DNA of 64,000 bases from Bradyrhizobium sp. 200 (GTDB lineage: Bacteria; Pseudomonadota; Alphaproteobacteria; Rhizobiales; Xanthobacteraceae), in contig NZ_CP064689.1 of NCBI RefSeq assembly GCF_023100945.1, positions 5,996,001 through 6,060,000 on the forward strand. The letters run 5' to 3'. Position 1 is the first letter of the stretch, and every line of letters begins with the position of its first letter. Of the stretch, positions 53,773-61,058 are shown in pieces. The translations under genes were made by a program, and so were the position numbers. The notes beneath the pieces are model-generated. The model was not told the origin of the DNA. It made no database searches and saw only the letters and a program-made list of their open reading frames with translations.

Positions 53773-54750
53773 TCACTTCACCGCCTGGATGCGTTCCCAG
53801 TCGGCCTTGCGGTAGTCGAAGCTCTCGAAGCTGACGTTCTTGAGCACGGTGTCGCGGAACTCAGACTTGTTGACCTCGGTCACCGTCAGGCCCTTCTGCT
53901 TGAAGAAATCGACCAGCTTGGCTTCATTGGTCTTGATCTCGGCCGTCGCCTTCGCCGCCGCTTCCTGCGCAACATCGGTGAAGATCTTGCGGTCTTCCTC
54001 GGACAACTTCTTCCAGAGCGCGCCGGAGATCACGGTGTTGAGGTGATCGACGATGTGGCCGGTCAGCACGATGTGCTTCTGCACTTCGTAGAACTTCTTG
54101 GCCTCGATGGTCGTGAGCGGATTTTCCTGGGCTTCCACGGTGCCGTTCTGCAGCGCGAGATAGACCTCGGCAAAGGCGATCGGCGCGGTGTTGGCGCCGC
54201 AGGCGCGCGGCATCGCGAGATAGGCCGGCACATCAGGCACGCGAATCTTGAGGCCCTTCATGTCGGCGCAGGTCTTGATCGGCTTGTTCGACGAGGTGTG
54301 GCGCACGCCGTAATAAGTCACCGCCACGATGCGGTGGCCGGTCTTGTCCTCGTAGCCCTTGGTAAGCTCCTTGAAGACGTCGCTCTTGGTATAGGCCAGC
54401 AGATGGTCGGCGTCGCGGAAGGTGTAGGGATAGTAGGTCACGCCGATCGGCGGAAAGCTCTTGGCCGCAAAGCTCGAGCCTGAGATGATCATGTCGACCG
54501 AGCCCAGCGAAAGCCCCTGGTTGATGTCGGTTTCCTTGCCAAGCTGCGAGGCCGGATAGACGTCGATCTGGTAGCGGCCATTGGTGCGCTTGTTGATTTC
54601 GCCGGCGGCCCACACGGAAGCGGTATGGAACGGCTCGGACGTCTCGTAAACGTGGGCCCATTTGAGCTTGGTCTGCGCCACGCCCGAAGTGGTCGCGGCC
54701 AACAGCGCCGCAGCAGACGCCGCGAATGCAATCGTCAATTTCTTCAACAT
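53773..54750 (-). CDS. dctP: TRAP transporter solute-binding protein (DctP)
   Basis: A 325-aa periplasmic protein with a signal peptide cleaved near SGVAQT. The DctP fold is shown by LKWAHVYETSEPFHTASVWAAGEIN, IDVYPASQLGKETDINQGL, and the ligand-gripping block LKIRVPDVPAYLAMPRACGANTAPIAFAEVYLALQNGTVEAQENP with the conserved Arg that salt-bridges a carboxylate. The ligand is therefore an acid, probably a hexonate or hexuronate given the neighbouring enzymes. First gene of the dctPQM-dehydrogenase-uxuA operon. Confidence 0.93.
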   Translation of the reverse strand: MLKKLTIAFAASAAALLAATTSGVAQTKLKWAHVYETSEPFHTASVWAAGEINKRTNGRYQIDVYPASQLGKETDINQGLSLGSVDMIISGSSFAAKSFPPIGVTYYPYTFRDADHLLAYTKSDVFKELTKGYEDKTGHRIVAVTYYGVRHTSSNKPIKTCADMKGLKIRVPDVPAYLAMPRACGANTAPIAFAEVYLALQNGTVEAQENPLTTIEAKKFYEVQKHIVLTGHIVDHLNTVISGALWKKLSEEDRKIFTDVAQEAAAKATAEIKTNEAKLVDFFKQKGLTVTEVNKSEFRDTVLKNVSFESFDYRKADWERIQAVK

Positions 54751-54845
54751 TTGAATTCCTCCCTTGCTACAATTTGCTTTTGTTACTCAACCGGCGCGGC
54801 ATTTCGCCGAACCGTTCGAATTCCTGGTCGTTTTCCTGGGTTCGC

Positions 54846-55583
54846 TCAGCCGCTGCTCGCATGGACGCGGGAGGCGGACGAAGCCTCCGCTCCGAAATTT
54901 TGCGCAAAGCGGGCCTGCGAACGCGCCAGGTGCTCACGCATCGTCACGCGGGCCGCGTCCGGATCATGTGCGGCGATGGCATCGCGGATCGCCCGGTGCT
55001 CGGCCAGCGCCGCATTCCAGGATTGCGGGTTCTCGAAATAATGCGCGAGCTTGGCGAAGTAGGGATTGAGCCGCTGGTCGAACAATTCACCGACCACGCG
55101 GACCAGCACGGCGTTGTCGAGACATCCGGCTACAGCTACATGAAACGCACGGTCATGGATCATCGAGGCTTCGCCCGGATGCTGCACGGTGGCCATCGCT
55201 TCCAGCGAAGCGTCGATGCGCGCGATGTCTTCACGTGTCGCCACCCGCGCCGCCTGTTCGGCGATGGCGCCTTCGAGGAATTCGCGCGCACGCAGCAGTT
55301 CAAACGGGCCCTCGATCTCGGCCGCCGCCGGCAGGACCGGCGCGAGCGCCGTCGGCTCACTGACGTAAATTCCGGAGCCGACGCGAATCCGCACCCGGCC
55401 CTCGACCTCCAGGGCGATCAGCGCTTCGCGCACCGTCGGCCGCGACACTTTCAACTGTTCGGCAAGATCGCGTTCGGTGGGAAGCCGGCTGCCCACAGCG
55501 TATTCGCCGCTGTCGATCAAGGCGCGGAGCTGATCTGCAACCTGGCGATAAAGGCGTCGCGCTTCCACGGCTTCGAGCGGCAC
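54846..55583 (-). CDS. FadR-subfamily GntR regulator of the hexonate genes (UxuR-like)
   Basis: A 245-aa regulator. Winged helix: LYRQVADQLRALIDSGEYAVGSRLPTERDLAEQLKVSRPTVREALIALEVEGRV at about 11-64. FCD domain: FELLRAREFLEGAIAEQAARVA and DRAFHVAVAGCLDN with histidines expected to hold a metal near the ligand site. It is divergent from UxuB; the AATTGG-CCAATT dyad at 55661-55677 between them resembles the E. coli UxuR/ExuR site. It probably represses uxuB and its own operon until an intermediate such as fructuronate binds. Confidence 0.88.
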   Translation of the reverse strand: MPLEAVEARRLYRQVADQLRALIDSGEYAVGSRLPTERDLAEQLKVSRPTVREALIALEVEGRVRIRVGSGIYVSEPTALAPVLPAAAEIEGPFELLRAREFLEGAIAEQAARVATREDIARIDASLEAMATVQHPGEASMIHDRAFHVAVAGCLDNAVLVRVVGELFDQRLNPYFAKLAHYFENPQSWNAALAEHRAIRDAIAAHDPDAARVTMREHLARSQARFAQNFGAEASSASRVHASSG

Positions 55584-55660
55584 GCTCGGCTCTCCCTGAC
55601 GATCCCCTTAAGTGAATCGATTTTTCTTGCTTTGCCTGGGCCAACGTCAATAAATCGGCA

Positions 55661-55677
55661 AATTGGCCTTACCAATT
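55661..55677. promoter_or_regulatory. UxuR/ExuR-like operator upstream of uxuB
   Basis: AATTGG at 55661-55666 and CCAATT at 55672-55677 are perfect 6-bp arms around CCTTA. The known enterobacterial ExuR/UxuR consensus is AATTGGTATACCAATT, so the arms are identical and only the spacer is one base longer. The site is 28 nt before the uxuB ATG and 77 nt before the regulator gene. Confidence 0.6.
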
Positions 55678-55705
55678 GACCAAAGATTGATCGATCGAGC
55701 TTTCC

Positions 55706-57226
55706 ATGTCAAGCGAAACGGCGAAAATCCTGCCTTCCGGCCCGAATGACGGCGATTTGCGCCTGTGCAACGCCAACCTCGACAGGCTTCCCGGCCATAT
55801 CAGGCGTCCGGCCTATGACCGCTCGCGCGTCACGCCGGGCATCGTTCATCTCGGAATCGGCGCGTTCCACCGAGCGCACCAGGCGGTGGTGATCGACGAC
55901 CTTCTTGCAGGCGGCGCCACGGAGTGGGGAATCGTCGGGGCCAGTTTGCGCAGTCCGGAAACGCGCGATGCGCTGGCGCCGCAGGACTGCCTCTACACCC
56001 TCGCCGTTCGCTCCGGCGCGGGCACCGATCACCGGATCATCGGCTCGGTTCTCGCCACCGAAGTCGCCACCGAGAAGCCCGGGCAGTTGATCGCGCGCCT
56101 GGCTAATCCGGCCACGCGCATCGTCTCGCTGACGGTCACCGAGAAGGGCTACTGTCATACGCCGCAAACCGGCGATCTCGACGAACATCATCCCGACATC
56201 GTTCATGACCTGCAGAATCCGGGCACGCCGTGCTCGGCCATAGGATTTCTGGTGGCCGCACTCGCACGCCGGCGGATTGCAGGCGCGGCCCCCTTCACCG
56301 TTCTGTCCTGCGATAACCTCTCCGCCAATGGCCAGACTGTCGGACGGATCGTGACGCAGTTCGCAGCCCTTCGGTCGCGCAATCTCGCCAAATGGATCGA
56401 AGCCGAGGTGGCCTTCCCGTCAACGATGGTGGACCGGATCGTGCCGGAGACCACGGAGCTGGACCGGGCAGAAATGTCTTCCGTGCTCGGCATGACCGAC
56501 GCTCGGCCTGTCGTCACCGAGCCATTCACACAATGGATCGTCGAAGACCGCTTCCCGGCCGGGCGGCCGGATTTCGCGGCTGCGGGCGTGCAGATGGTTT
56601 CGGACGTGACGCCGTTCGAACACATGAAGCTGCGGCTGCTCAACGCCAGTCATTCGGCGCTCGCCTATCTCGGCTACCTCGCCGGCCACGAGACCATCGC
56701 CGCGGCCATGACCGATCATCGCTTTGCAGCTTTTGCCCAGCGGGTGATGCAGGATGCGGCGCCAACGCTGACGATGCCCGAAGGTACCGACCTTGCCGCT
56801 TACAGCGCGTCGCTGCTGCAGCGTTTTTCCAATGCCGCCCTGCACCACCGCACCTGGCAGATCGCGATGGACGGTTCGCAGAAGCTGCCGCAGCGGCTGC
56901 TCGCCACCATGCAGGACCGGCTGCGGCTGGGGATGCCGATCGATACCCACGCGCTCGCGGTGGCCGGCTGGATGCGTTACGTCACCGGCACCGACGAGCA
57001 GGGACGCGCGATCGACGTGCGCGATCCGCTTGCCGCGAAGCTGAAGGCCATTGCCGAGAGCGCCGGCCCGGTCGCGGAGCGGCTTGCGTCGGCGTTGCTG
57101 GAGGTCGATTCCATCTTCGGTGCGCTAGGAGCCGATCCTCGCATGCGCAGCGCCGTCACCGAGGCTCTCACCAAACTCTACGCACTTGGTGCACGTCAGG
57201 CCGTACAGACGTTTCAGGCAGCATGA
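55706..57226 (+). CDS. uxuB: Fructuronate reductase, mannitol dehydrogenase family
   Basis: A 506-aa long-chain polyol dehydrogenase. The N-terminal domain shows GIVHLGIGAFHRAHQAVVID at about 47-66 (NAD-binding GxGxFxRxH), then SLTVTEKGYCH and STMVDRIVP. The catalytic lysine region is MKLRLLNASHSALAYLGYLAG, with the KxxxxNxxH pattern of the family. It reduces D-fructuronate to D-mannonate, which UxuA then dehydrates. Mannitol or arabitol dehydrogenase is the alternative, but the neighbouring uxuA, hexonate dehydrogenase and regulator favour UxuB. About 20 residues longer than the E. coli enzyme, mainly at the N-terminus. Confidence 0.88.
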   Translation: MSSETAKILPSGPNDGDLRLCNANLDRLPGHIRRPAYDRSRVTPGIVHLGIGAFHRAHQAVVIDDLLAGGATEWGIVGASLRSPETRDALAPQDCLYTLAVRSGAGTDHRIIGSVLATEVATEKPGQLIARLANPATRIVSLTVTEKGYCHTPQTGDLDEHHPDIVHDLQNPGTPCSAIGFLVAALARRRIAGAAPFTVLSCDNLSANGQTVGRIVTQFAALRSRNLAKWIEAEVAFPSTMVDRIVPETTELDRAEMSSVLGMTDARPVVTEPFTQWIVEDRFPAGRPDFAAAGVQMVSDVTPFEHMKLRLLNASHSALAYLGYLAGHETIAAAMTDHRFAAFAQRVMQDAAPTLTMPEGTDLAAYSASLLQRFSNAALHHRTWQIAMDGSQKLPQRLLATMQDRLRLGMPIDTHALAVAGWMRYVTGTDEQGRAIDVRDPLAAKLKAIAESAGPVAERLASALLEVDSIFGALGADPRMRSAVTEALTKLYALGARQAVQTFQAA

Positions 57227-57297
57227 TTGCTGGTGAGAACTATCGGCGAAAGCATGATGATTTTTGGTTAGATCGATTTGGCCGCAGATACGCTTCA

Positions 57298-57436
57298 CCT
57301 CTCCCGCTTGCGGGGTCGAGACGAGCGAAGCTCGCTCTTAGGTCGGCGCGAAGCGCCGGGTGGGGGCTCTCTCCACGCGGGCAGTGTCGCCTGCGGAGAC
57401 ACCCCCACCCCAGCCCTCCCCCGCAAGCGGGAGAGG
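57298..57436. repeat. 139-bp nested palindromic repeat
   Basis: Outer arms of 17 bp at 57298-57314 and 57420-57436 are perfectly complementary (CCTCTCCCGCTTGCGGG). Inside lie a GGGTGGGGG/CCCCCACCC pair (57358-57366 with 57402-57410), GTGTC/GACAC (57384-57402) and smaller stems. It is related to the REP-like elements at 10193-10336 and 16244-16270. It fills most of the 302-nt gap between the convergent uxuB and hydrolase genes; nothing else is evident in 57227-57528. Confidence 0.8.
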
Positions 57437-57528
57437 GAGCGCACCTTCCTCGTGGTCGCAATCAAACCTAATTTCATCAAGCTCTAGAAGGCTACGGCGC
57501 GACCTTTCATTTCACAAATTCAAGCAGG

Positions 57529-58359
57529 CTACGGTGACAACAACGTCCTGGTGAGTTGGTGATGGGGATCGGCGAGCCCGTCGATGACATCGAAATGATG
57601 CCGGCCGGGTTCTTCGATCATGCGGGTTTTCGCGCCGAGCCCGGTCCAGATGTTGGCGAGGAGCGCGCTCTGGCGGACGAATTCCGGGCGCTCGGCGCTG
57701 CCCACCCAGCACGTCACGCGTGCGTTCTGCATCGGCTCCAGCAATGCGGGGCTTTCCGCGAACGCCTCGGCCTCGTCGATCCGAAGGTCCGTATTCATGG
57801 CAGCCTTCATCAGCGGACGAAGGTCATGAACGCCGGAAATGGAGACGGTGTGGCTGATGCGCGCCCGGACATCGTCCGGGAGCGGCGACGTCGCCGAAAT
57901 CATGCGCGTCACCAGATGCCCGCCGGCGGAATGGCCGACCAGAAAAAGCGGGCCTTCGACCATCGCGGCGGCGCGCTCGACGGCCGCGGCAATTTCGCGC
58001 GTGATCTCGGAGATGCGCACGGCCGGGCACAGTGTGTAGGAGGGCATCGCCACCGCATAGCCGCTTTCAACCGATCCGCGCGCGAGATGCGACCAAAAGC
58101 TCTTGTCGAGCGCCTTCCAGAATCCGCCATGGACGAAGACGACCAGGCCCTTTGGCCGGTCTTCCGGGCTAAAGAGATCGAAACGGTTTCGTGCCCGCTC
58201 GCCATAGCGGACGTCGAGCGTCGCACGGCCGCTGTCCAGAAGTGCGTCGCGATAGGCCTGGGCGGGCTGCACCCACGCCGCCGGCCAGCGTTCGCCGCCC
58301 GGAATATTCGGAGCATTCGCATAGGCGTCGTTCCAATCGGAAATCTGATGAAAAATCAC
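57529..58359 (-). CDS. Alpha/beta-hydrolase, candidate kynurenine formamidase
   Basis: A 276-aa alpha/beta hydrolase. HGGFW at 77-81 (oxyanion motif of the HSL/arylformamidase group), the nucleophile elbow VGHSAGGH with S144, and EPGRHHFDVID with the catalytic His are clear. The eukaryotic-type arylformamidase signature HGGxW-x4-KSFWSHLA is present. Divergent from kynU-kynA, so hydrolysis of N-formylkynurenine is the likely role; no metal-dependent KynB gene is in the window. I place the start at GTG 58359 because the sequence there (VIFHQISDWNDAY) fits the family; the frame continues to 58500 without similarity and would overlap the kynU promoter. Confidence 0.75.
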   Translation of the reverse strand: MIFHQISDWNDAYANAPNIPGGERWPAAWVQPAQAYRDALLDSGRATLDVRYGERARNRFDLFSPEDRPKGLVVFVHGGFWKALDKSFWSHLARGSVESGYAVAMPSYTLCPAVRISEITREIAAAVERAAAMVEGPLFLVGHSAGGHLVTRMISATSPLPDDVRARISHTVSISGVHDLRPLMKAAMNTDLRIDEAEAFAESPALLEPMQNARVTCWVGSAERPEFVRQSALLANIWTGLGAKTRMIEEPGRHHFDVIDGLADPHHQLTRTLLSP

Positions 58360-58457
58360 GCGGTTCGGCTTCCATTTGATCTTGTGGGCCGGGCCGATGT
58401 CCGATCGATGCCCGCAGGCAACCAGTCTATACCGGGAAGCGCACCTCCCGCCCATAA

Positions 58458-58473
58458 ATTTCAAGCTTGAAAT
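58458..58473. promoter_or_regulatory. 16-bp perfect palindrome between hydrolase and kynU
   Basis: ATTTCAAGCTTGAAAT is a perfect 16-bp palindrome at 58458-58473, in the 164-nt divergent region of the formamidase candidate and kynU. Bacterial kynurenine genes are known to be controlled by the Lrp/AsnC-type regulator KynR, so this is a possible KynR-like operator. No such regulator gene is in the window. Confidence 0.45.
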
Positions 58474-58523
58474 AATTGATATCAGCGCGAATAATTCCAA
58501 GGGGGGCGCGGACCAGGAAAGCC

Positions 58524-59717
58524 ATGACCGATTTCACGCGAACAAGATCCCTGTTCGCCATCCCGGATGGCGTGATCTATCTGGACGGCAATTCGCTCGG
58601 TCCCTTGCCCGTTGCCGCCGCCGATCGCGTCGGCCGCACGATATCGGAGGAATGGGGCAAGCACCTTATCAAGGGCTGGAACGTCGCCGGGTGGATGACG
58701 CAGCCGCGGCGTGTCGGCGACCGCATCGGCCGGTTGATCGGCGCTGCCGACGGGACGGTGGTGGTGGGCGATACGCTGTCCATCAAAGTCTACCAGGCGC
58801 TGGCCTCGGCGCTCGAACTCAATCCGTCGCGGCGCGTAATCTTGTCGGACACCGGCAACTTTCCTTCCGATCTCTACATCGCCAGCGGCCTGCTTGAATC
58901 GCTCGACCGTGGCTACGAGTTGAAGGTCGTGGCCCCCGAAGACGTCGAAGCCGCCATCGACGAGACGATCGCGGTGCTGATGCTGACCGAGGTCGACTAT
59001 CGCACCGGCCGGCTGCACGACATGAGCGCACTGACGCGCAGGGCGCATGCCGCCGGCGCGCTGACGGTCTGGGATCTGGCACACTCCGCGGGCGCGATCC
59101 CGGTCGACTTGGAAGGTACTGAGGCCGATTTCGCCGTCGGCAGCACCTACAAATATCTCAATGCCGGTCCTGGCGCGCCGGCCTTCATCTATGTAGCGCC
59201 TGACCACGCCGATACGGCGCGGCCGGCGCTTTCCGGTTGGATGGGTCATCACGCGCCCTTTGCCTTTGACCTCGACTATCGCGCCGGGCCGGGCATTGAG
59301 CGAATGCGGGTCGGTACGCCCCCGATCATCGCGATGGCCGCGCTCGAGGCCGCCCTCGACGTCTGGGACGACGTCAGCATGACCGACGTACGCCATGCAT
59401 CGATCGAGCTTGGCGACCTGTTCATCCGCGAAGTCGAAGGACGTTGTCCAGAGCTGACGCTGGCCTCGCCGCGGGACGGAAAGCGGCGCGGCAGCCAGGT
59501 TTCGTTTCGTCACCCGGATGGCTACGCGATCATGCAGGCGCTGATCGCGCGCAACGTGATAGGCGACTTCCGCGCGCCGGACATGATGCGCTTCGGCTTT
59601 ACGCCGCTCTACATCGGAGAAGCCGAGGTTCGCGCCGCCGTCGACGTCATCGCCGATGTGTTGACCAATCGCCGCTGGGATACTGCGGATTACCGCAAAA
59701 AGGCGCTCGTAACATGA
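58524..59717 (+). CDS. kynU: Kynureninase
   Basis: A 397-aa PLP enzyme. [11 protein letters not shown] at about 19-29 is the kynureninase start, followed by [14 protein letters not shown] ([18 protein letters not shown]), [30 protein letters not shown] (Asp contacting PLP) and the Schiff-base Lys in [17 protein letters not shown]. It cleaves kynurenine to anthranilate and alanine. A Shine-Dalgarno (CAGGAAAG) precedes ATG 58524. Its TGA overlaps the start of kynA (ATGA). The anthranilate produced can be activated by the ligase at 61059-62750. Confidence 0.95.
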   Translation: MTDFTRTRSLFAIPDGVIYLDGNSLGPLPVAAADRVGRTISEEWGKHLIKGWNVAGWMTQPRRVGDRIGRLIGAADGTVVVGDTLSIKVYQALASALELNPSRRVILSDTGNFPSDLYIASGLLESLDRGYELKVVAPEDVEAAIDETIAVLMLTEVDYRTGRLHDMSALTRRAHAAGALTVWDLAHSAGAIPVDLEGTEADFAVGSTYKYLNAGPGAPAFIYVAPDHADTARPALSGWMGHHAPFAFDLDYRAGPGIERMRVGTPPIIAMAALEAALDVWDDVSMTDVRHASIELGDLFIREVEGRCPELTLASPRDGKRRGSQVSFRHPDGYAIMQALIARNVIGDFRAPDMMRFGFTPLYIGEAEVRAAVDVIADVLTNRRWDTADYRKKALVT

Positions 59718-60553
59718 CTGACAAGCTTAACGACTCCTCGCGGGAGGGAGCCCTGATGTCGTTCGAAGGGCGCATGTCCTACAGCGATTATCTGCATCTG
59801 GAACGCGTTCTGGACGCGCAAGAACCGCTCTCGGGGGCGCATGACGAACTGCTGTTCATCATCCAGCACCAGACCTCCGAACTCTGGATGAAGCTCGCCA
59901 TCCACGAAATCCGTTCTGCCATCAAGGCGATCCGCCACGACCAGTTGCAGCCCGCCTTCAAGATGCTGTCGCGCATCGCTCGGATCTTCGAGCAGCTCAA
60001 TACCGCCTGGGACGTGTTGCGGACGATGACACCGAGCGAATACACGCAGTTTCGCGATCAACTCGGACAGTCCTCGGGTTTCCAGTCGTACCAGTACCGC
60101 GCGATCGAGTTCCTCGCCGGCAATCGCAATTTGGCGCTGCTTGGCCCGCACGCCCACCGCGCCGACATCATGGCAAAGCTCGAGGAAATTCTCGCTGAGC
60201 CGGGCCTCTACGACGAGGCGCTGCTGCTGCTGGCGCGAAATGGCTTTGACATCGGCGAAGACGCGCGCCGAACCGACTGGCGCGTCAAGCGCACGCCAAA
60301 CGACGAGGTTTTGGCGGCCTGGAAGACCGTCTATGCGTCACCGGCCAAACACTGGATGCTCTACGAGCTTGCGGAAAAGCTGGTCGATTTCGAGGACTAT
60401 TTCCGCCGCTGGCGCTTCAACCATGTCACGACGGTCGAGCGCATCATCGGCCTGAAGCGAGGAACCGGCGGCACGTCGGGCGTCTCCTACTTGCGCAAGA
60501 TGCTCGAGGTCGAGCTTTTTCCGGAACTCTGGAAGCTGAGAACAGAGCTCTAG
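59714..60553 (+). CDS. kynA: Tryptophan 2,3-dioxygenase
   Basis: A 279-aa heme dioxygenase: [41 protein letters not shown] (substrate-pocket His), [18 protein letters not shown], the proximal heme His in [15 protein letters not shown], and [17 protein letters not shown]. It opens the indole ring of L-tryptophan to give N-formylkynurenine. Coupled to kynU by an ATGA overlap, so the two enzymes are co-expressed. It ends convergently with the Rid-family gene, 22 nt away. Confidence 0.96.
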   Translation: MTDKLNDSSREGALMSFEGRMSYSDYLHLERVLDAQEPLSGAHDELLFIIQHQTSELWMKLAIHEIRSAIKAIRHDQLQPAFKMLSRIARIFEQLNTAWDVLRTMTPSEYTQFRDQLGQSSGFQSYQYRAIEFLAGNRNLALLGPHAHRADIMAKLEEILAEPGLYDEALLLLARNGFDIGEDARRTDWRVKRTPNDEVLAAWKTVYASPAKHWMLYELAEKLVDFEDYFRRWRFNHVTTVERIIGLKRGTGGTSGVSYLRKMLEVELFPELWKLRTEL

Positions 60554-60575
60554 GACGACGCCGGACAAGCGGATT

Positions 60576-61034
60576 TCAGCGCGGCACCACCGCTGTCGCC
60601 TCGATCTCCACAAGCGCCGCCTTCTCGACCAGGCGTACCACCTGAACCAGCGCCATCGCCGGATAATGCGCGCCAAAAATCTCGCGATAGGCGCGGCCAA
60701 GCTCTTTCAGGCTCGCGAGATATTCCTCAATGTCGACGACATACCAGGTCAACCGCACCAGATGCTCAGGTCTGGCGCCGCCCGCGGCAAGAATCTCGGA
60801 AATGTTGGCGAGCGTCTGGCGTACCTGCGCGACGAAGTCCGGCGCCAGATGCCCTTGCGTATCCCAGCCGATCACGCCGCCGGTCACCACAAGCCGGCCA
60901 TCGGCGGCCATGCCGTTGGCATATCCCTTCGGCATCGGCCAGCCGCTCGGCTGCAACACTTGCGGGCCCGATAGCGATGCGTCGGTCTTGGGATCAGGCA
61001 CCACGCTCAGCTTGGGGCCTTTGGGGGCGGTCAC
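60576..61034 (-). CDS. Rid-family (YjgF/UK114) protein lacking the catalytic arginine
   Basis: A 152-aa trimer-forming Rid-fold protein: VVTGGVIGWDTQGHLAPDFVAQ and the C-terminal strand HYPAMALVQVVRLVEKAALVEIEATAVV. In true RidA imine deaminases the corresponding strand reads YPARSCVEVARL, and the first Arg binds the substrate carboxylate; here Met127 occupies it. So it is not expected to be a standard enamine deaminase. It is 24 nt downstream of the aminobenzoate-CoA ligase gene on the same strand, and a role in later steps of aminobenzoyl-CoA degradation is inferred. Confidence 0.86.
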   Translation of the reverse strand: MTAPKGPKLSVVPDPKTDASLSGPQVLQPSGWPMPKGYANGMAADGRLVVTGGVIGWDTQGHLAPDFVAQVRQTLANISEILAAGGARPEHLVRLTWYVVDIEEYLASLKELGRAYREIFGAHYPAMALVQVVRLVEKAALVEIEATAVVPR

Positions 61035-61058
61035 CGGCTTTCTCCATCAAGTTAGGCG

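Noticed and set aside
57278..57554. Several 60-73 codon frames on both strands
   Set aside because: They fall in the nested palindromic repeat and translate hairpin arms; no ribosome binding sites.
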